Origin: Diphasiastrum complanatum
Taxonomy: Eukaryota > Streptophyta > Lycopodiopsida > Lycopodiales > Lycopodiaceae
DNA: 64,000 bases
Direction: 5' to 3'
Assembly: GCA_029204225.1 (NCBI GenBank)
Contig: CM055111.1
Coordinates: forward strand, 3,163,029 to 3,227,028
A model generated the notes under the pieces. The model did not search any database and was not told where the DNA came from. It worked only from the letters and a program-made list of their open reading frames with translations. The number at the start of each line of letters is the position of its first letter. The first letter of the stretch is position 1. The position numbers and the translations under genes are program-made. This document shows, piece by piece, positions 56,597-64,000 of the stretch.

Positions 56597-59500
56597 CACA
56601 AAGAGAAATAGACTTGTCTGTCTCCTATGATAACTAGAGATCCAATCAAATGAGGAACTGTACTCAAGCATTTGTAGACCATAAACTGTAGCAAAATAAC
56701 ATCCACTAGATAGATTAAATTCTCCACATATAAAATAATTATCTTGTGAGAATGTCCGTGAGATCCATAGGTTCTCAAATAAAATACTGGAGTAGAGAGA
56801 TTCAAAACACTGATCTGAATTTTTACCCAAATAATAGATCAAGAATTAGTCATCACACTTAAGAGTCATCACCATTTCTTATAATCCTCTGACAATAATT
56901 AAGTATCTATTTATAATCTGTCAACCATAAATATTTAGATTCATATGATTCGTCAATCATAATTTCCTACAATCCAAAATCATAATCATTTACAAAATAC
57001 TGGAGTATATGTCCAACATAACTTAGGAAAAGTAAGAATCATTCCAAAATCTTTCCATTAAGAAAATACTAGATTTAGGAATACTTTCAAAACATGATTC
57101 TTTAACTGAAGTGCAAGATTCAAGTTCTATAAACGCCTGGTAATTAAAGACTAAATGCATACCAAAATGACAATCATCTTCAACTACAAAAAACTTTAGA
57201 TTACAATCCAGAATCACATCTAGATACCCAAAGTCCTGCTGAAAATCAATTCAGTTATTATTCTTGGATTCATTATGATTCGTTATCCAATTGAGCACTC
57301 TGGGATACAATCACAAATGAGTTGAGTGTATTCCTTAACTAAGGAATACTCTATCCCAAAAAAATATATATATCCAATGCACATAATTTTAACTGATGAA
57401 CCCAAATGATTTACTAATCATGCGTCTTATTAGCTATATGATTCAAAACTATCAGTTTATGGTGAAACCACATCATACTGATCGTTTCACCAAAACTTCA
57501 TCCTGGAGTAATCAACTACTCAAGTTAATTGCCAATAATTTAGAAATCTCAAATGTCTTGGTGAAGAATTCAATTATACTAGTATGACAACACATTTAGA
57601 TCCTTACCCAAATCATTTATAAGTTAATCCATAAATCTTCCATATAAATATTTGTTAACTCTGCAAGTATCTGTCAAGATAATACTTGATCATATGCTTA
57701 TGTTCGCCGACTAGGTTAAGTGCACCAGATAACATTAGTAACTAGGATTACATAGTATATTCATATAAGATTAATCGCGCACATATGAGAATAATCTCAG
57801 TATGACCCAGTACATAAACACATTCTTACCTGGCAGATTCCTCTAGAACCCACATATGTTACTCACATATCTCACTGAGATCTTGTAACTCAGCTACAAA
57901 ATATTTTCTATTTCTCATGACTAAATAACATATCCAGAAAATCTCTGAGACGAATAAAATTCACTCTCAGCAGTTTTTTCAATCCAACTTACCTCTAATA
58001 GCATAATTTCTTTCACTCAATCAACCCCTCTCTGGTGCTATTACTCAAACTAAGATTAGGTTGATCCAATACAGAACTCTTAGACTTAGATTCTGATCAA
58101 ACATACTTCTATTCCAATCAAAATGGAACTAGTAACTTTTGACCTTTCATTGTACTACTTATAGATAATGATTCAAATATCAAACCTGTTCTAGAACCAG
58201 ATTGTCCACACAATTTCTATAAAATGTCTCTTATTCGAAAAGTTCCAATTAGGTATCTTACTCTGAATCTATCCGAAATTACTTTCAGACCAAAACTCAT
58301 TTCTATAGCACATCTGGTTCTCTTCCAAAAATTATGCAACCAACATATTCCCAAATAGAATTTTATCCCATCACTTCACCTCTCCTTTTAAAGCAATTAT
58401 AGATTTCAATAAAAGTTAACTAGAAAGATGATATATGAAAATATCCAAATCCAAGAAAAGTCAATAATAAGTGCTTCCAGTAAAGGATTAACTTCATTAC
58501 AAACATGACTTCTCTTCAAATATTTTCAATCTGAGTGATAGAAACTACTATTCCATCGAAATCCATTTATGCATTAAAGATATTCTAGGTCTAAAAAATT
58601 GAAATATTTTAAACTTAGAATTTATCTGAATTCCAAGCTATTCACACAAGTAGTAATTTATATGACATAACATTCTTTCAGAAGAATAACTTCATGTTGG
58701 AAAGAATCATATAAATCAGTATGATATCTTATATTCAAGAAATTACTAAGAAGTAAATGATTAATTAAGAAAGCGACAAATAGATTTGAGGGCCTCTGAT
58801 TTTGTAAATAATGAGATACCATATTAGGATCTAGATTAAACCTCAAAATTTTCCAAAATATCCCACATTTGATCGAATGGTTTTCTTCTTTCCCGTATCG
58901 CGACTAGGTACTAAAACACACCATTGATCATCAGATCTTTACAGTCCTAGAATTTCCTTTCCAAAATTACTGATGTCTCATACCATCAGCTTTTCCTTCC
59001 AAAAAACTCTGTGACTGTCTTATTTGATATTCTAGAGATCCTTTGATCATCTAGCTGTCCTATAATCCATATAGGATATTATCTCTTGTTTCCAAACACT
59101 AGAGAATCCATTTATTTGGATGATTGGCATGCCTATCAGATGGATACCACAAATCCACATCTGACCATGTGACTTAAAAAGAAGAATTAACATGGTTCCA
59201 CATTGGATTCTGATCTTCTTTGGTCAATGAATAAGCTTCAAATCCCCTACTGATGCATCAAATCTAGGGACAAGCTTCTGTCAACTAACAGATCCAATGT
59301 AATCCACGTATCAGATTCCACTTCTAACATCACAATTGACATCCAAAATTGTAGGTAACTCAATGGTTACAAAGATAACATTTATTAATTCAATTAAATG
59401 AATTTAGTCCAGGAAATTAATAATCGGTGTTAAGCAATTATATACTGAGAATTACCTAAAATACTAACTGCAAAATACATTTCCCAATCACACATACTAC

Positions 59501-59640
59501 CTCTGATTTACACTCTTCTCTCCTTAGAATTTTCAGTTCCCTGAAAATCTATTTCAGCTAAGGTACCAAGAAGACGTAGCTAGCACTGAATCAATGACTA
59601 CAATGAGGAGTAGGGCGAGTTTGGCCTCAATATATAGAGC
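56597..59640. other. AT-rich stretch without recognisable genes
   Basis: About 3 kb with only short open frames (up to about 107 codons) and no motif I recognise on either strand. No terminal repeats could be found by eye. It may be a heavily decayed element or ordinary intergenic DNA. Confidence 0.5.
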
Positions 59641-59645
59641 CAAAA
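59620..59645 (-). promoter_or_regulatory. Possible minus-strand TATA box
   Basis: The complement reads CTCTATATATTGAGGCC, a TATA-like motif pointing left. No matching gene was identified downstream in that direction. Confidence 0.25.
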
Positions 59646-60059
59646 GCAACCTGGGCAATAGCCGTGCATACCCCTAAGTTCCCTATACATAGATTCACCT
59701 AGAATAGAGTCCTAAGCATGGACCAACTATTCATAGAATTGCTATTGATAACTCTACACATGCATACACTGTCTCATACCTTGTCTAAACTCCATTTAGT
59801 GTGTTCTGGGCCTCACAAGGATATTAGTTACTTTCAGGTCACATCCAATATGACATGGCATAACGAACAACTTGATTTACAGGAGTATCGTGTATCCAAG
59901 ACTATTCATCAGTCAAAAAAGGTTGATATCATTCATATAATGTAAAGAGATAAAGGCGAAGATATGAAATGAGCAAAACCATATACCGTAAAGTAGAAAA
60001 GGATGACTTCAAGCCAGGTAGGGCGCATTTGGTGTCATGAGTGGATTTTCATACCTTCT

Positions 60060-60780
60060 CCCCACCACATCATAGGTTATTAATGAAGCAAATGTCATCA
60101 ATGTATCTAAAAGAGTGACAAAAATCACTCATACCTGTTCTGAGCCCTAACTTGGCTAGTCTCTCAATAAATTCAGCTTCAAAGAACACAAGACACCAGT
60201 TACACCAAGTAGGTGAGCATGAAAAACCCATTGGTATACCATGAACCTGTCTCCAAGTTTTGTTTCCTAATCTGACAATACAATTGTCTATTAAGAAGGG
60301 ATTCCCACAAGCATAAGAGGTCTTTATCGATATTGTACCATCCCTCAGACTTTTTATTAGCCCATGACCACTTAAAGACTTCTCTTTCTTGTTCCCACTT
60401 GAAACTCAGAAGCATTCTATTAGAATGTTTGAAAGCACAAGTAATGGATTTATTCATGATAGTATTCAACCCATTAGTGCCATCTAAAGGTATGTTTTCA
60501 TAGCATTTAGAAATATCCGCAACCCATACATTGGTAATCTTTGATGGTAGATTGAGATTAAAATCAATAGAGGACTTGCATTGCCAAAATAAGCATGTAT
60601 CCACATTTAGGATACCCTTGTATGTTTTCGCCTTAAGGCCTGCCCCTTCCTTGAGGAACGGTGACAACATACCAAGAGCTCCTGTTAGGAATTTTGCGCT
60701 GGAGAAAAGTTTGATAAGTTTAGATCAAAGCTTTCTGTACTTAAAGTTTGTTGACTTTAAAACTATGTATATGACTGTAT
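60060..60780 (-). pseudogene. Non-copia reverse transcriptase pseudogene with YIDD
   Basis: On the minus strand 60200-60670 encodes, after KFLTGALGMLSP, the motif VWVADISKCYENIPLDG, which looks like RT motif A with its metal-binding Asp. In a second frame, about 60060-60260, come HGIPMGFSCSPTW (motif B-like) and FRYIDDICFIN (motif C, YIDD). A frameshift near 60255 and a stop at about 60727 break the gene, and sequence similar in style (NFKYRKL) extends right to about 60780. It lacks copia or gypsy signatures. The DxxxxYxNIP pattern recalls Penelope-like or cellular-type RTs, but I cannot place it. No LTRs, endonuclease or GIY-YIG domain were seen nearby. Confidence 0.65.
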
Positions 60781-61330
60781 AAAAAGTGACTCTACTTTAA
60801 GGGAGAGAGTTAGAATTAAAGTTAGAATCACTGTGTTACTGTATTGTGGGTCCTATCAGTGGATAAGGATCAGTTGGCCTCACCATGAGGCAAGTTGACG
60901 GGACACGCATCCCGCCAACGGCAACCTGGGTCATGCATGGGTTGCCTGAGTGAACAACTATATGTACAATGTAATTTTATTTTGAAGACATACAGTTGCT
61001 ATGTGAGCTTGCTGACGAGCGTGATTTTCTGTCTGTGTTACTATGTAGCATGATCTGTGTTCCTGTGCAAAGCAAATTCTAAGTAAACTTTCTGACTGTA
61101 ATTCTGTAAGATTGTAGATCTCACTCTTAGCTTAAATCTGAGCCGCTTTGCAGCCAATTTGGTTGAAAATTGAGGGAGATATGACAAATCTTGTGGAAGA
61201 GGTCAAATTCTAATTTGAGTAGAGAATTTGGGAGAGAAGCACTTCAATTCTTCATTCTTGAAGTTTTACTTCCTTGTAAATTTTTTTCCATTTCTTCATT
61301 TTGAAGATTTTGCCAACTCATTTAAAAAAA
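60781..61330. other. No gene recognised
   Basis: About 550 bp. AGGGAGAGAGTTAGAATTAAAG near 60800 looks like a polypurine tract beside an LTR start, but no LTR partner or primer-binding site was found. Confidence 0.35.
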
Positions 61331-61337
61331 AATATCA

Positions 61338-61392
61338 GCCCTAACCCTAAAGGCCTAGCCTAATCTACCCTAACCCTAAAGCCCCAACCTAA
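61338..61392. repeat. Telomere-like CCCTAA motifs
   Basis: CCCTAACCCTAAAGG and ACCCTAACCCTAAAGC are separated by a diverged spacer (CCTAGCCTAATCT). They resemble the plant telomere unit or telo-box but only five or so units are present. Confidence 0.6.
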
Positions 61393-61443
61393 ATCTACTC
61401 TTTCTTCATGCTAGTTCTCTCTCTCCACGCCATCATTCGGACC

Positions 61444-61848
61444 TTCCTTTTCATATAGCTCTGTTAAACGTTGAACATTGAAGAACTGAAAATCATGCAA
61501 TTGAGGCATGCGAGGAATTTGAGGCTCTCTTGGCTTTTAGCTGGACCTCCGGTGCACATTGCTTGTTTGAAATAATCTGATTCAGAGTAATTGCGCTTCC
61601 GTTCACGCTTTGGCGGCTCAATCCAATTCTTTGCAATCATCTTTTTCAGGTTCAACTTCCCTTCCTCCTTTTCATCTTTATCATCAAAGTCATAAAAATC
61701 AACAGCATCATCCATCTTGAATTTGATGGCATCCTCAGTAAACTACCTCATTTTATCGTCAAGCTCAGCTATGGCTTCTTCTCCTTTTGCAATTATTCAA
61801 TCAATGTTTTCATCTGTGATTGTGTTATCTTTTGAACTGAAGACCATC
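61444..61848 (-). pseudogene. ISWI chromatin-remodelling ATPase fragment
   Basis: The minus strand encodes the stretch between the helicase and the HAND domain of plant ISWI (CHR11/CHR17 type): MVFSSKDNTITDENID, IIAKGEEAIAELDDKM, FTEDAIKFKMDDAVDFYDFD, NWIEPPKRERKRNYSESDYF, then PRMPQLHDFQFFNVQRL. ISWI slides nucleosomes in the nucleus. TGA replaces Arg after ENID and TAG replaces Lys after DDKM. A two-base insertion near 61510 shifts the frame before PRMPQ. Homology stops at TELYEKE (about 61444). About 135 codons of a protein normally over 1000 residues remain. I saw no intron, but the fragment is too short to tell a processed copy from a captured exon. Confidence 0.85.
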
Positions 61849-61913
61849 ACTATGTTTTTTATTATTCTTTCATAGTCTGTAAGCTCTTTGTAGTGCTCCT
61901 TGTAGCATTGCAT

Positions 61914-61975
61914 ATCCATGAGCGCTGGCTCACTGCATGTTACTGAGTGCTGATCCATGAGCGCTGGCTCAATGA
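61914..61975. repeat. 39-bp direct repeat
   Basis: ATCCATGAGCGCTGGCTCA occurs at 61914 and 61953. It lies to the right of the ISWI fragment in a region with no recognised gene (61849-62220). Confidence 0.85.
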
Positions 61976-62220
61976 GGTCACGAATTCTAGGCTCTGGCCA
62001 TGCACGTACTTCTTCATTTGTCTCTAAAAGTTGCTCTGTCAGACTTCATCCATACCTTTTGAGAACACTGGTTCGTAGGTGGTTCAACACATTCTAGGAA
62101 CTCTACATTGTCATGAATTGTCATGCATTATCTCTTACATTGGCTACATCATCTCTCTCTATGTGTCGGCTATATTCAGCTACATTCCCTCTCTCTCTAC
62201 ATTCCCCGTCGCCTACATTC

Positions 62221-62345
62221 TCTCTTTCTCTCTAAAAGCGTCGGTTGAGATCCTCCCTCTCTAAAAACCGTCGGTTGAGATCCTCTCTCTCTAAAAGAAC
62301 GTCGGTTGAGATCCTCTCTCTCTAAAAAGCGTCCGTTGAGATTTT
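62221..62345. repeat. Tandem repeat of about 36-38 bp, four units
   Basis: CTCTCTCTAAAA followed by CGTCGGTTGAGATCCTC recurs four times with small length changes; the last unit has CGTCCGTTGAGATTTTC. Just upstream (62140-62220) CTACATTC phrases also repeat. Confidence 0.9.
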
Positions 62346-62347
62346 CT

Positions 62348-62440
62348 TTCTCTTACTTGCCCCTGTGCCCACGCTGACAGAATCTTCCTAGCACCCTACT
62401 TGCCCCTGTGCTCACGCTGCCAGAATTTTTCGAGCACCCC
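62348..62440. repeat. Direct repeat of about 45 bp, two units
   Basis: ACTTGCCCCTGTGCCCACGC and its near copy ACTTGCCCCTGTGCTCACGC are each followed by TG(A/C)CAGAAT and a GCACCC motif. Confidence 0.85.
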
Positions 62441-62445
62441 AACTG

Positions 62446-63412
62446 ATCGCCCAAGTAACCAAAAAAAAAATTTGCCATCATTTTTAAGATTTCTACAAGT
62501 ATCTTTCATCAACAATCCAATGCTCCAAAGAAACCAAACTTTTCTATAATGGTCCCTTTCTAAGTTTGTAATTTCCCTGTCTTCGTGTAGCCTTAACTTT
62601 TGCGTTTAACGTTGGAATTCAGTGCATTAAGAACAAAAATTGCTCAGTTCACTACGCTGAGTACAATGATCATCATTTCGTCATCATTATGTACTTCTTA
62701 TTTTTAATTTCATTTTAGGACCCTTTGTCCTAAGTTGTTTACACTTTATGTTTTATTCATTCAATTGACCATATCTCATTCGTTTGAGCTCGGATTTCAG
62801 TGCCCTAGAAAGCAAACTTCATTTTCTCAACAAGATTGTCAGTGTATAAGTCTTATTGGAATCAAAATTTGACATTTTTCAAAAGTCCTTTTTATTTGCT
62901 CTAATCAAAAAAACCATTAGAGGAGTTCTAAATCCAAAAAAGACCATTTGTAAAGATTCTTTTTATATTTTTTCTCAAATTTTTCTTACACATGGACCAA
63001 TCAAAACACTCAATTTTGAAATCTATGTAATATAACTTTTTTGAGTCCACATTTTGATTCCACACTAAAAATGGCATAACTTTTTAGTGGTAAGTCCGAA
63101 TTTAGCGGAGTTTGGTGCATTGGAAAGCGCTCAACAAGGGCTTTCCAATGATATGTTAGATGACATACTTCTAAGCTTTGACTAAAAAGTTATGGCAAGT
63201 CAAAAGTATTAGTGCTACAATATTTAAATAATATAAAAGACATCTTGCACGAATTTTTAAAGGGTCTTTTGGGAGCTAAAATCTCCCCTAATGTCATGCC
63301 TATTGTTACTGGTTAACTACACCTTGTTAAAACTAGTTTCCATTACATGTCCACATTCTTCCCAAGATTGCAATCCACAGTTTCAAGATATAGTTATTCC
63401 ACATCGACTCTA
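62446..63412. other. No gene; inverted AAAAGTTATG motifs
   Basis: AT-rich DNA. GGCATAACTTTTTAGT (63073-63088) and ACTAAAAAGTTATGGC (63180-63195) are inverted copies about 90 bp apart, with TTGGAAAGCGC and GGGCTTTCCAA also inverted between them. This nested dyad resembles sequences in plant retrotransposon LTRs but no element could be delimited. Confidence 0.4.
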
Positions 63413-64000
63413 ATGGATTGGCATTATGAACAAGAGGATGATGATCAGTCATACTGTGATGACGATTGTGACAATGATGTGGGGGAATAGTGGAATCAAG
63501 GTGATGATTACATCAAAGATCATGATCAAGGTGACAACATCGTTGATGACAATCAGTATCAAGACCAGAACGATGATTTTGCTAATGATCATCAGTATCA
63601 AAACTACAACGACACTTCAGAACTTGACCATTACTTTGAAGATTTCAACAACAATCAGCAAAGTGAAGAACAACATGAACCAGTCATTGAAGATGGCTCT
63701 GCAGATGAAGTTGTTGAACCATGTGATGGTCATGATGAACTAGAGTTCAATGATGGTGATAATCAGGATCAAGATTAATTCCAATTTACTACTGAGGATC
63801 AGTTTGAAGCGACAAGCATGGATGAGCAACAACAGGTGCAAAGTGGAACAGAATATCAATATGAGCCCATGGATCAGTTCTATGATCTTGATGAACTCAA
63901 AAGACGACATCACCATGCTGTAGAACAACATTTTGATCATAAAGAAGATGATAATGTTGATTATGAGGCCTATGAAGATGCCTATGAAAGTGAAAAAATT
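63413..64000 (+). pseudogene. Acidic Asp/Glu/Gln-rich ORF, two stops, open at window edge
   Basis: From ATG 63413 one plus-strand frame runs to the end of the window (196 codons) with TAG at 63488-63490 and TAA at 63776-63778. The translation is dominated by Asp, Glu, Gln, Asn, His and Tyr (for example HYEQEDDDQSYCDDDCDND). Codon composition stays consistent across both stops, which favours a decayed real coding region over chance. The two other frames are much less regular. No domain was recognised. It might be an acidic host protein or a retroelement leader protein; its end lies outside the window. Confidence 0.45.

Noticed and set aside
56519-56842. A 107-residue minus-strand ORF next to the hairpin
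   Set aside because: No recognisable motif, and it overlaps one arm of the inverted repeat; likely chance.
60785-60830. An LTR start with polypurine tract near AGGGAGAGAG
   Set aside because: No partner LTR, primer-binding site or target duplication could be found.

Overview
The window looks like repeat-dominated nuclear DNA of a land plant. Almost all recognisable coding sequence is Ty1/copia retrotransposon polyprotein. The primer-binding sites have the usual plant copia form (TGGTATCAGAGC), LTRs carry plant-like TATA boxes, and the one host-gene remnant resembles the plant ISWI chromatin-remodelling ATPase. The species cannot be told; a fragment of an unusual reverse transcriptase near 60 kb makes a non-flowering plant possible, but this is weak evidence. 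No intact host gene, rRNA, tRNA or CRISPR array was found.

Layout. 1-8.1 kb: a decayed, mosaic minus-strand copia element (A) containing pieces of a second copia family. 8.15-9.67 kb: a solo LTR with a perfect 5-bp target duplication (CTTTT). 9.7-11.0 kb: a broken plus-strand coiled-coil ORF of unknown origin. 11.0-12.0 kb: another minus-strand copia scrap. 13.26-22.9 kb: an old, internally deleted copia (C, minus strand) split by a young complete copia (B, 13886-20043, minus strand) with 682-bp LTRs and target duplication GGCTG. 24.05 kb: a CT/CA microsatellite. 24.7-32.7 kb: a three-level nest, in which a roughly 80-91-bp tandem repeat is split by a second solo LTR (target duplication ATGTA), itself split by very young copia D (25101-31530, plus strand, target duplication AGAAA, two LTR differences). 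32709-38946: copia E1 (plus strand, LTRs about 737 bp). 38.95-40.7 kb: unassigned DNA with a CACGTG-rich TATA region and a small broken ORF.

40.7-56.5 kb is a segmental duplication. Copy 1 (about 40692-44990) and copy 2 (about 51413-56498) are nearly identical over long stretches. They flank a 5'-truncated copy of the E family (E2, 45100-49456) and a fragment (G) of the C family. Copy 1 carries a 4 x 203-bp and a 3 x 46-bp tandem array where copy 2 has one unit of each. Copy 2 carries a precise 1.2-kb unclassified insertion flanked by GCTAC. Copy 2 ends at a 35-bp inverted repeat. Both copies contain decayed Ty3/gypsy protease and reverse transcriptase scraps.

56.6-64 kb is AT-rich and sparse. 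It holds a non-copia reverse transcriptase pseudogene (about 60060-60780, minus), an ISWI pseudogene fragment (61444-61848, minus), several short tandem repeats, and a stop-broken acidic ORF running off the right edge.

Functionally the window is a record of retrotransposon insertion, nesting, LTR recombination and small deletions. Only B comes close to encoding a full polyprotein, and it has an early in-frame stop.
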